DNA of 64,000 nt, from assembly GCF_009184395.1 (NCBI RefSeq), contig NZ_WEIC01000002.1, positions 62,001 through 126,000 on the forward strand, in the 5' to 3' direction. Each line of letters opens with the position of its first letter. The first letter of the stretch is position 1. The stretch is from Amylibacter sp. SFDW26 (GTDB lineage Bacteria; Pseudomonadota; Alphaproteobacteria; Rhodobacterales; Rhodobacteraceae). The position numbers and the translations under genes are program-made. Under the pieces are notes generated by a model that searched no databases, was not told the origin of the DNA, and saw nothing but the letters and a program-made list of their open reading frames with translations. Shown in pieces: positions 37,016 to 44,974 of the stretch.

Positions 37016-37038
37016 CAACTCTACGGACACATAATTCA

Positions 37039-38133
37039 ATGGCTCAAAAAATCCCTGCTACAGTTGTTACTGGCTTTCTAGGCGCTGGCAAAACCACACT
37101 GATCCGTCACATGCTGCAAAATGCCGAAGGCAAGCGCATTGCATTGATCATCAATGAATTCGGCGACCTTGGTGTGGATGGTGATATCCTTAAAGGGTGC
37201 GGTGACGAAACATGTACCGAAGATGATGTAATGGAACTGTCCAACGGCTGTATCTGTTGTACAGTTGCTGATGACTTTATCCCAACTATGGAAAAACTGC
37301 TAGAACGCGATCAAAAGCCTGATCACATTGTGATCGAAACTTCTGGTTTGGCTTTACCACAACCACTTGTGCGCGCGTTCAACTGGCCAGAGATCAAGAC
37401 CAAAGTGACCGTTGATGGTGTTGTTACAGTGGTGGATGGTAAAGCCGTCACTGAGGGTCGTTTTGCCCATTCTGTTGAGGCTGTTGATGCACAACGGAAA
37501 CTGGATGAGAACTTAGATCACGAAACACCATTATCTGAATTGTTCGAGGATCAGGTCGCTTGTGCCGACATGATCGTCGTGAACAAATCTGATTTACTGG
37601 GCGCCGATGAAGCCAAAGATTTGGTTGCTAAGTTAAAAGGCGAAAGCCGTGACGGTGTGCAGGTTGTGAAAGCCTCTATGGGGGCTTTGCCTGTGGACGT
37701 GTTGTTGGGTCAGGGCATTGGTGCCGAAGATGATCTGTCATCGCGCCACGAAGTGCACCACCATCATCACCACGATGACGAAGACCATCACGACGATCAC
37801 CATGATGATGACCACGATCATGATCATCACCACCATCACGAGCACAGCCACGATGAATTCGAAAGCTTTGTGGTGGATCGCGGTGAAATCACAGATCCAA
37901 ATGCATTTGCAGAACAAGTGGCCGATGTGATCCGCGCACATGATATTTTGCGCCTGAAAGGGTTCGCGGCTGTTGAAGGCAAACCAATGCGTTTGACTTT
38001 GCAAGCAGTTGGACCACGTGTGGACACATATTTCGACAAGCCATTTGGTTCTGATCCACGCAGCACGCGTTTGGTTGTGATTGGTCAAGCTGGTTTGGAT
38101 GAAGTTGCCATCACAAAGGCATTGCAAGCCTAA
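37039..38133 (+). CDS. cobW: Cobalamin biosynthesis GTPase CobW
   Basis: This 364-residue G3E-family GTPase has the P-loop GFLGAGKTTLI, the metal-binding CxCC motif in LSNGCICCTVADD, and a C-terminal CobW_C domain. A long linker (about residues 236-274) is extremely rich in histidine and aspartate. CobW is thought to deliver cobalt to the CobNST chelatase; the His/Asp tract would serve as a metal reservoir. Its stop overlaps the GNAT gene start, and cobN follows. The ribosome binding site is weak, which may leave room for leader control. Confidence 0.95.
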   Translation: MAQKIPATVVTGFLGAGKTTLIRHMLQNAEGKRIALIINEFGDLGVDGDILKGCGDETCTEDDVMELSNGCICCTVADDFIPTMEKLLERDQKPDHIVIETSGLALPQPLVRAFNWPEIKTKVTVDGVVTVVDGKAVTEGRFAHSVEAVDAQRKLDENLDHETPLSELFEDQVACADMIVVNKSDLLGADEAKDLVAKLKGESRDGVQVVKASMGALPVDVLLGQGIGAEDDLSSRHEVHHHHHHDDEDHHDDHHDDDHDHDHHHHHEHSHDEFESFVVDRGEITDPNAFAEQVADVIRAHDILRLKGFAAVEGKPMRLTLQAVGPRVDTYFDKPFGSDPRSTRLVVIGQAGLDEVAITKALQA

Positions 38134-38585
38134 TGTCTATCTCGGTCGCCATAGAAAGCCCGATCACTCCGGAAGGTCGTGAATTGATCGCAGGCAGTGA
38201 AGATGCGCTGCGTGCGGTTTATACCGAGGATGAATGCTTCACCTTTACGGCCGAAGAATTATTGGATGATACGATCGCTTTTTATGTCGCTCGCAAGGAT
38301 GATGCACCTGTGGGCTGTGTGGCTTTGGTGGATTACAAAACCTACGGCGAAATAAAGCGGCTTTATGTACCACATACGGCACGCGGCTTAGGTATTGCTA
38401 AAATCCTAATGGCGCATTTGGAAAATGAAGCGACAGCCAAAGGACATACATCTGTTAAATTAGAAACAGGTGATAAATTGGCAGCGGCAGTTTCTCTTTA
38501 CAAAACTCTGGGCTATTCCGTTTGCGGAAAATTCGGCGACTACGAAGATCACCCTGCCAGCCTGTTCATGGAAAAGGCATTATAG
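38133..38585 (+). CDS. GNAT family N-acetyltransferase
   Basis: The 150-residue protein has the GNAT acetyl-CoA site KRLYVPHTARGLGIAKILM and the closing helix-strand pair (VSLYKTLGYSVCGKFGDY). It starts within the cobW stop codon and ends immediately before the cobN ATG, so it is firmly within the B12 operon. No step of cobalamin synthesis needs an N-acetyltransferase, so its role is unclear. It may act on an unrelated small molecule or protein and simply ride in the operon. Confidence 0.88.
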   Translation: MSISVAIESPITPEGRELIAGSEDALRAVYTEDECFTFTAEELLDDTIAFYVARKDDAPVGCVALVDYKTYGEIKRLYVPHTARGLGIAKILMAHLENEATAKGHTSVKLETGDKLAAAVSLYKTLGYSVCGKFGDYEDHPASLFMEKAL

Positions 38586-41500
38586 ATGCACCTGCTTGCA
38601 GCCACACCTGGCAGTATTGATGACGGCTCAGAACCCGTTGATTTAGGTCAAACTCCAGCAGATATCATTTTTATTTCTGCCGCAGATACCGAGCTTGCAG
38701 GGCTTTCAGAAGCCCGCGCAAATCTGGATAGTAACGTCGGCAGTTTACGCTTAGCAAGCATGATGCATTTACAGCATCCGATGTCTGTTGATTTGCACAT
38801 TGAGGATTGCGCAGAAAAATCCAAAATTGTGATTGCCCGCGTGTTGGGTGGCACTGGATATTGGAAATATGGTTTAGAGCAATATGCCATGCGTTTGGGT
38901 GCAGCTGGTATTCCATTTGTGGCGCTACCTGGGGACGATAAACCAGATCAAGAACTGTGGGATTTATCCACGGTTTCGCGCGAAGACTGGGATGCGCTTT
39001 GGGCTTATATGGTCGAAGGTGGGCCGCAGAATAACGAAAATTTCCTGCGCTATGCTCAAGCGATGTTAGATGGCTCAGAAAAACCCGCTGCTGCAAGCCC
39101 ATTGTTGCGTGCGGGTGTCTATTGGCCCGGCGCTGGGATAGCCGATATTGAAGCAGCACGTGAAGATTGGACGGAAGGTGCACCTGTGGTTCCGTTGGTG
39201 TTTTACCGTGCCTTGGTTCAAGGGGCTGGGTTACATCCGATCAACCGTTTGGTGAAAAGCCTGTTGAAACGCGGTTTAAATCCGATGCCGATCTTTGTGG
39301 CCTCTTTGAAAGATCCAGTCTCTGTTGCCACACTTGAGAACCTGTTCGAGGCTGCACCGCCATCAACGATTTTAAACTGCACCAGTTTTGCTGTGGGATC
39401 ACCGCATCAAGATGAGCATGGTAAAGGGGCATCGAACCCCTTTACCATGCCAGCCGCACAAAATGCGCCTGTGTTTCAGGTTGTTCTATCGGCAGCTTCA
39501 GAAGCCTCTTGGGAAGAGGGTTTGAATGGGTTGTCAGCGCGAGACATCGCGATGAATGTTGCTTTGCCAGAAGTAGACGGACGCATTCTATCGCGCGCTG
39601 TTTCATTCAAGGGTGAAGCGTTTTTTGATGAAGCTACGGAATGTGCGATTGCCACATATCGTGCCCGTGGCGACCGTATTGAGTTTGTGGCAGAGCTTGC
39701 CAAAAATTGGGCTGAACTGCGTAAGACTGATATTGCGGATCGCAAGGTTGGCATTATCTTGGCAAACTATCCAAATAAGGATGGTCGACTTGCCAATGGT
39801 GTAGGGTTGGATACGCCTGCGGGTACTGTGAATGTATTACAGCATTTGGCAGCGTCTGGATATACGGTTAAAGACCTGCCAGCGGATAGCAAGGCATTGA
39901 TGGATCGCATCACATCTGGCCCGACGAATTGGCTGACAGACCGGGCTGACCGCACAGGTGGTGAGCGTTTAACTTTGTCTGAGTATTTAGACGCTTATAA
40001 AAAGTTACCATTGGACGTGCGTGATAAGATCACTGACCAATGGGGCGCACCTGAGGATGATCCATTTTTTACAGAGGGTGCATTCGCTTTATCGATCTTT
40101 CCTTATGGCAATGCAGTTGTTGGTGTGCAGCCTGCGCGTGGTTATAATATTGATCCGAAAGAGACCTACCATTCGCCTGATTTAGTACCCCCGCATAACT
40201 ATTTGGCGTTTTATTTCTGGATGCGTCACCACTTTAAAACCGATGCATTGATCCATATGGGCAAGCACGGGAATTTAGAGTGGTTACCCGGCAAAGCTTT
40301 GGCTTTGTCCGAGACATGTTTGCCCGAAGCCGTGTTTGGCCCAATGCCACATATTTATCCGTTTATCGTGAATGACCCTGGTGAAGGAACGCAGGCAAAA
40401 CGCCGCGCACAGGCTGTGATTATTGACCATCTTACGCCGCCATTGAGCCGTGCTGAAACCTATGGGCCGTTAAAAGACTTAGAGGCTTTGGTGGATGAAT
40501 ATTATGAAGCGGCTGGCGTTGATCCACGCCGCTTGGATCATCTGCGCCGTGAGATATTAGCGCTGACATCTGCCACTGGTCTGAACGAAGATGCTGGCAT
40601 GACGGGGGAAGATGAAGACGGAGATTTGGCAAAGCTGGATGAATATCTGTGCGAGCTAAAAGAAGCGCAAATTCGCGACGGCTTGCATATTTTTGGCGCC
40701 TCCCCTGAGGTGGGGTTAGAAGCGGATTTGGTGCAAGCTCTGGTGCGTGTCCCGCGTGGTACAGCACAAGGCGCAGATGCATCGTTGCAACGGGCTATTG
40801 CAGCTGATCTGGGGTTGGATTTTGATCCGCTGGATTGCGAAATGGCGAAGACTTGGGATTTGGCAAGACCTGACGCTTTGGCTGCTGTATCTGATGATCT
40901 CTGGCGCAGTTATGGGGATACGGTTGAGCGGATTGAATTGCTGTCTGGTGCTTTGATTACTGGACAAGATGCAGTTGGGGATGCTTCGCAAGCCGTATTG
41001 GATGGGATCGATGCGCATGTGCGGCCTATCGTACAGGATTGCGGACCATCAGAGATGAAGGGGCTCCTCACCGCCCTGAATGGGCAGTTCGTCGCCCCTG
41101 CGCCTTCTGGCGCGCCCACTCGCGGACGTTTGGATGTTTTACCTACGGGGAAAAATTTCTTTTCCGTTGATAGTCGTGCGGTACCCACACCAACTGCTTG
41201 GGCATTGGGGTGGAAATCTGCGAACCTGTTGATTGAACGTCACTTGCAGGATCACGGGGATTGGCCACGTTCAATGCTGTTAACCGCTTGGGGTACAGCG
41301 AATATGCGGACGGGTGGGGATGATATTGCACAAGCTCTGGCGTTGATGGGCGTGAAACCGAAATGGGATAGTGCGAACCGTCGTGTGACTGGGTTTGAAA
41401 TCTTGCCCTTGTCCGTTTTGGATCGCCCGCGTGTGGATGTCACATTGCGGGTCTCTGGTTTTTTCCGCGATGCATTCCCGCAATTGATTGCACTTGTAGA

Positions 41501-42275
41501 CTCCGCAGCCCGTGCAGTGATGGAACAAGATGAACCACATGATATGAACCCAGCTTTGGCAGCCGCAAGTAAAGGCGAGGAAAGCCACCGTGTGTTTGGA
41601 TCAAAACCCGGGGCTTATGGCGCTGGTTTGCAAGCGATGATTGATGAGCGGTTGTGGAATGATCAGGCGGATCTGGGCGATGCTTATCTGGAATGGGGCA
41701 GCTATGCTTATGGGAAAAATGATCAGGGCACATCGGCACGTTCTGCTATGGAAGCGCAGCTATCCCGTGTGGATGCGATTGTGCAGAACCAAGACAACCG
41801 CGAGCATGATATCCTAGACAGCGATGATTACTATCAATTCGAGGGCGGTGCAGCGGCTGCTGTGAAATCGCTACAAGGCAAGGATCGCCCGATTTATCAC
41901 AATGACCATTCCCGCCCTGAACGGCCTGTTATCCGCACACTTGATGATGAGATCGGGCGTGTCGTGCGCAGCCGTGTGGTGAACCCAAAGTGGATCGATG
42001 GTGTGAAGCGCCATGGCTATAAAGGGGCGTTTGAAATGGCCGCAACGCTGGATTATCTGTTTGCTTTTGCAGCGACCACAGGTGTTGTGAAAAACCACCA
42101 CTTCGACCTGGTGCACAATGCATTCTTAGAAGATGATGATACGCGTGAGTTTATCGCAGAGCATAATCCAGCCGCCCTGCGTGAAATGGCGGAACGCTTG
42201 CAAGAAGCGATTGATCGTGGATTATGGGTGCCAAAGTCGAACTCGGCACGTGCGCGGTTAGAGGAATTATTATGA
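38586..42275 (+). CDS. cobN: Cobaltochelatase subunit CobN
   Basis: This 1229-residue protein is the large subunit of aerobic cobaltochelatase, which inserts cobalt into hydrogenobyrinic acid a,c-diamide with CobS and CobT. Family blocks are visible: ARVLGGTGYWKYG, GVYWPGAG, FPYGNAVVGVQPARGY, YFWMRHHFKTDALIHMGKHG and EWLPGKALAL. The C-terminal region has VDVTLRVSGFFRDAFPQLI. A perfect 14-bp inverted repeat lies inside the gene at 39416-39450, in an apparent insertion. The stop overlaps the start of the GFA gene. The coding strand is conspicuously G-rich. Confidence 0.96.
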   Translation: MHLLAATPGSIDDGSEPVDLGQTPADIIFISAADTELAGLSEARANLDSNVGSLRLASMMHLQHPMSVDLHIEDCAEKSKIVIARVLGGTGYWKYGLEQYAMRLGAAGIPFVALPGDDKPDQELWDLSTVSREDWDALWAYMVEGGPQNNENFLRYAQAMLDGSEKPAAASPLLRAGVYWPGAGIADIEAAREDWTEGAPVVPLVFYRALVQGAGLHPINRLVKSLLKRGLNPMPIFVASLKDPVSVATLENLFEAAPPSTILNCTSFAVGSPHQDEHGKGASNPFTMPAAQNAPVFQVVLSAASEASWEEGLNGLSARDIAMNVALPEVDGRILSRAVSFKGEAFFDEATECAIATYRARGDRIEFVAELAKNWAELRKTDIADRKVGIILANYPNKDGRLANGVGLDTPAGTVNVLQHLAASGYTVKDLPADSKALMDRITSGPTNWLTDRADRTGGERLTLSEYLDAYKKLPLDVRDKITDQWGAPEDDPFFTEGAFALSIFPYGNAVVGVQPARGYNIDPKETYHSPDLVPPHNYLAFYFWMRHHFKTDALIHMGKHGNLEWLPGKALALSETCLPEAVFGPMPHIYPFIVNDPGEGTQAKRRAQAVIIDHLTPPLSRAETYGPLKDLEALVDEYYEAAGVDPRRLDHLRREILALTSATGLNEDAGMTGEDEDGDLAKLDEYLCELKEAQIRDGLHIFGASPEVGLEADLVQALVRVPRGTAQGADASLQRAIAADLGLDFDPLDCEMAKTWDLARPDALAAVSDDLWRSYGDTVERIELLSGALITGQDAVGDASQAVLDGIDAHVRPIVQDCGPSEMKGLLTALNGQFVAPAPSGAPTRGRLDVLPTGKNFFSVDSRAVPTPTAWALGWKSANLLIERHLQDHGDWPRSMLLTAWGTANMRTGGDDIAQALALMGVKPKWDSANRRVTGFEILPLSVLDRPRVDVTLRVSGFFRDAFPQLIALVDSAARAVMEQDEPHDMNPALAAASKGEESHRVFGSKPGAYGAGLQAMIDERLWNDQADLGDAYLEWGSYAYGKNDQGTSARSAMEAQLSRVDAIVQNQDNREHDILDSDDYYQFEGGAAAAVKSLQGKDRPIYHNDHSRPERPVIRTLDDEIGRVVRSRVVNPKWIDGVKRHGYKGAFEMAATLDYLFAFAATTGVVKNHHFDLVHNAFLEDDDTREFIAEHNPAALREMAERLQEAIDRGLWVPKSNSARARLEELL
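39416..39450 (+). repeat. Perfect 14-bp inverted repeat inside cobN
   Basis: GCATGGTAAAGGGG (39416-39429) and its exact complement CCCCTTTACCATGC (39437-39450) flank a seven-base loop. The repeat is in frame within cobN, at about codon 277-288, and encodes a Gly/Ser/Pro-containing loop. Such a long perfect stem is not expected from coding alone. It may be a small palindromic insertion or a transcript-level element. Confidence 0.85.
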
Positions 42276-42664
42276 GCAAAGGGCATTGTCTATGTGGATC
42301 GGTTTCTTGGGAATACTCAGGACCTGAAACATGGGCGTGCTTTTGCCATTGCGATACATGTCGCCGCAATTGTGCAGCCCCTGTTGTGGCCTTTATCGGT
42401 GTGCGTTTGGATCATTTCAAATGGACGGGGCAAACGCCGAAATATTATGCCTCTTCCAAAGGGGTGAAACGCCATTTCTGTGATACGTGCGGCACGCCTA
42501 TGGCATTTGAAGCCGAGCATTATGCAGGTGAAATTCACCTTTACGCAGCAAGCCTTGAAAACCCGCAGGAATTCAAACCCGAATTCCACGTCCATTACGA
42601 ACATACATTAGACTGGTTGCATATGGCGGATGATCTGCCAAAATACCCTAACTCAAAGACCTAA
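42272..42664 (+). CDS. GFA family (CENP-V/GFA domain) protein
   Basis: This 130-residue protein has the zinc-binding cysteine pattern of the GFA domain: HCLCGSVSW, CFCHCDTCRRNCAAPVVAF and CDTCGTPMAFE. The family is named for a formaldehyde-glutathione enzyme but most members have unknown function. The ATG sits in the cobN stop (ATGA, 42272-42275), so it is translated by coupling. It lies between cobN and cobO, where its role in B12 synthesis, if any, is unexplained. A start at 42224 would lie inside cobN and lacks a family match. Confidence 0.9.
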   Translation: MSKGHCLCGSVSWEYSGPETWACFCHCDTCRRNCAAPVVAFIGVRLDHFKWTGQTPKYYASSKGVKRHFCDTCGTPMAFEAEHYAGEIHLYAASLENPQEFKPEFHVHYEHTLDWLHMADDLPKYPNSKT

Positions 42665-42675
42665 AGGATACGCCA

Positions 42676-43284
42676 ATGACCGAGGATACAGAACGCCACG
42701 CCGTGAAGATGGCCAAAAAGAAAGCCGCGCGTGATAAGATCATGGCGACCAAAACTGAACAGCGCGGTTTGATCATCGTGCATACAGGTAAGGGTAAGGG
42801 CAAATCTTCAGCAGCCTTCGGGATGATTTTCCGCCACATCGCGCATGGCATGAAATCTGCGGTCGTGCAATTCATCAAGGGCGGTATGTCCACAGGTGAA
42901 CGTGATCTGATCCTGAAAAACCATTCTGACATTTGTTCGTTCCACACGATGGGCGAAGGATTTACGTGGGAAACACAGGACAAAACACGTGATACGGAAA
43001 TGGCACAAGCGGCTTGGGAAAAGGCCAAAGAGCTGATCCGTGATGAAAGCAATTCTATGGTTCTGTTGGATGAGATTAACATCGCCATTCGCTATGACTA
43101 TGTGGATATCAATGAGGTTGTGGAATTTCTGGCCACCGAAAAACCACATATGACCCATGTTGTTTTGACAGGCCGCAACGCCAAAGATGACCTGATTGAA
43201 ATCGCTGATCTGGTGACGGAAATGGAACTGATCAAACACCCGTTCCGCTCAGGTATCAAAGCACAGATTGGTGTGGAATATTGA
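42676..43284 (+). CDS. cobO: Cob(I)yrinic acid a,c-diamide adenosyltransferase
   Basis: The 202-residue enzyme has the P-loop HTGKGKGKSSAAFGM and the conserved VVQFIKGG, LVLLDEIN-like MVLLDEINIAIRY and HVVLTGRNA segments of CobO/BtuR/CobA. It adds the adenosyl group from ATP to the corrinoid cobalt. AAAGGA precedes the ATG. It is the last clear cob gene of the operon, and its stop overlaps the start of a DUF5665 gene. The riboswitch upstream of cobW would control it too. Confidence 0.96.
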   Translation: MTEDTERHAVKMAKKKAARDKIMATKTEQRGLIIVHTGKGKGKSSAAFGMIFRHIAHGMKSAVVQFIKGGMSTGERDLILKNHSDICSFHTMGEGFTWETQDKTRDTEMAQAAWEKAKELIRDESNSMVLLDEINIAIRYDYVDINEVVEFLATEKPHMTHVVLTGRNAKDDLIEIADLVTEMELIKHPFRSGIKAQIGVEY

Positions 43285-43559
43285 GCATTGAGGACTGGCA
43301 AGACGAGCTGAAAGAGCTGCGTGCCGAAGTGGCACGGCTGAATTCACATCGTTTTATCAGAATGCACAATTCGACCACGCGGCTTGTTTGGTTTAACTTC
43401 CTGCGTGGTTTGGCCTTTGGTCTTGGGTCTGTGATCGGGGCTACGGTTTTGGTTTCGCTTTTGGTTTTCTTTTTACGCGAGATCAATTTTATCCCGATTA
43501 TTGGGGATTGGGCAGCGCAGGTTTTGGATGTTATTTCAGCAGATACAACGCCAAGATAA
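43281..43559 (+). CDS. DUF5665 small membrane protein
   Basis: This 92-residue protein starts with a charged helix (WQDELKELRAEVARLNSH) and then has one long membrane helix (FLRGLAFGLGSVIGATVLVS and on). It ends with INFIPIIGDWAAQVL. The pattern fits DUF5665, of unknown function. The only start that keeps the N-terminal helix is a TTG at 43281, overlapping the cobO stop in TTGA form, which implies translational coupling. In Rhodobacterales the gene commonly follows cobO. Confidence 0.8.
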   Translation: MSIEDWQDELKELRAEVARLNSHRFIRMHNSTTRLVWFNFLRGLAFGLGSVIGATVLVSLLVFFLREINFIPIIGDWAAQVLDVISADTTPR

Positions 43560-43837
43560 CAAGCGTAGCACAACCACCTACGCCCCGCCGCTGATTTCAG
43601 TGGCAGGGTAAATCGTTTGTTTACTGTATGATGATTAAGATTGGCGGGCCCGCCGATGTGCGGTTATAGCCGGACAAGGGGTGGTGGCCCCCTGAAACTT
43701 GATCTTAACTGTTAAGCTCGGATGATTTTCGCATTTGATGCTGTCACACACCCTTTGAAAACCCGTGAACCACTTTTGCTAGCAGGGAAGTTATACTCCG
43801 CAAACTCTTTACGTTTTGTTAGAGGTGCGTACGCAAC
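43560..43837. other. 278-bp gap between convergent genes
   Basis: Besides the structured element at 43635-43716, the gap has one imperfect hairpin near 43588-43605 (CCGCTGA with TTCAGTGG). No reading frame with a ribosome binding site is visible. The remaining part (43717-43837) shows nothing I can name. Confidence 0.5.
43635..43716. ncRNA. Unidentified structured RNA or DNA element
   Basis: Seven perfect pairs (TTAAGAT at 43635-43641 with ATCTTAA at 43702-43708) enclose three smaller hairpins. These are the palindrome GGCGGGCCCGCC (43643-43654), CGG/CCG around TTATAG (about 43661-43672), and GGGG/CCCC around 43678-43691. The closing arm can instead pair with its 3' neighbour (CTTAAC with GTTAAG, 43704-43716), so two folds exclude each other. 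I do not recognise a known riboswitch or RNA class. The strand is undecided, because genes on both sides point towards it. Confidence 0.4.
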
Positions 43838-44926
43838 CTATTCCATCTGCCAATCAACGGTGAAATTGCGAGGTAGGTCAAAGGAACCACCACCCGCATA
43901 ATCCGCAAGTACTTCACCGACTTTATGCGCGATGCCAAAGCCGACGGTATAGGCGCCCATGGCACTGTATACACCTTTTACCTCTGGTATGGGTCCCAAC
44001 ATTGGGTGACGGCGACGTGCTTTGGGACGTAGCCCTGCCCAACGCTGTAGGATGTGTGCCTCTTTTAAAGCAGGCATCAAATCATAGGCTTTGTCCAAAA
44101 TCACATCCAGTTTGTCATCAATTTCAAACGGTTGCCCCCATGTTTTTTCAGATGTCGCCCCAATGGTCGTGACACCACCAATATGCGGAATGATATAAAC
44201 ACCGTTGGCATAGATTTGTGGGACATCGCCCATGTCATAGTCCAACAAAGCCGCCTGCCCTTTGACACCAACGCCTGTGTTGCACCCCAGATGGTAGTCC
44301 AACAAAGCAAAACCTTCGGTACCGCCTGCAATGATGATTGCATCAGCGCGAGCTTCGCCCCAAGCCCCGAAAACAGTGTGATCGTCAAAACCTGTGACAC
44401 GGCGGTTTTCTATGATTTCCACGCCTAGGTTTTGGCACGCTTTTGCAAGCGATACGACCGCTTTAGCAGGGTATATGCGCGCTGTGATTTCATCGTGGAC
44501 AACACCATATGGCGTGGTTGATGATGGCAACATTGGATGGCTTTCCAACACGTTCCATTTGTACTTACCTAGGAAAACTGTTTTAGCAATTTCGCGACGT
44601 TCTTCTGCCAGCTCACGGTCCCGTTCTGTGGTGATTGGAATAATGCGTCCGATACGCCCATAACCTGATTGCAGGCCAGATTTTACATCGACCTCAGCCC
44701 AGAAACGTTCGGCACTGTCCAATGCTTCGAACTGGAACTGTTTCTTCTCATTCCAACTGTCAGGCGCATGAGGAGCCATTGCGCCAACAATACCACCGCT
44801 GGCACCTTGTCCAACTGTACCTGCTTCGAATACTGCAACGGATTGTCCGCGTTTGGCACATGCATAGGCACAGGATAATCCCCATACGCCCGCGCCAATC
44901 ACAATCACATCCCACTCTTTGGGCAT
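43838..44926 (-). CDS. FAD-dependent oxidoreductase (DAO family, MnmC1-like position)
   Basis: The 362-residue protein has the FAD/NAD-binding N-terminus VIVIGAGVWGLSCAYACAKRG and the DAO-family pattern with a QGASGGIVGAMAPHAP loop. The C-terminal RWAGLRPKARRRHPMLGPIP segment precedes the FAD-closing GAYTVGFGIAHKVGE. It faces mnmD across 48 bp. In E. coli the MnmD activity is fused to an FAD oxidase of this family (MnmC). The protein may therefore supply the missing MnmC1 step of wobble-uridine modification. A general amine or glycine oxidase role is the alternative. AAGGTGAT precedes the ATG. Confidence 0.85.
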   Translation of the reverse strand: MPKEWDVIVIGAGVWGLSCAYACAKRGQSVAVFEAGTVGQGASGGIVGAMAPHAPDSWNEKKQFQFEALDSAERFWAEVDVKSGLQSGYGRIGRIIPITTERDRELAEERREIAKTVFLGKYKWNVLESHPMLPSSTTPYGVVHDEITARIYPAKAVVSLAKACQNLGVEIIENRRVTGFDDHTVFGAWGEARADAIIIAGGTEGFALLDYHLGCNTGVGVKGQAALLDYDMGDVPQIYANGVYIIPHIGGVTTIGATSEKTWGQPFEIDDKLDVILDKAYDLMPALKEAHILQRWAGLRPKARRRHPMLGPIPEVKGVYSAMGAYTVGFGIAHKVGEVLADYAGGGSFDLPRNFTVDWQME

Positions 44927-44974
44927 TTAATATCACCTTTTAAAACATGCAGGCTTGCTTTACTCCAAAGCCAT

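Noticed and set aside
37718-37930. 70-codon Thr/Ile/Met-rich frame
   Set aside because: It is simply the His/Asp codon tract of cobW read in another frame.
43631-43672. 12-codon frame MIKIGGPADVRL in the structured element
   Set aside because: It has no ribosome binding site and lies mainly within predicted stems, so coding is unlikely.
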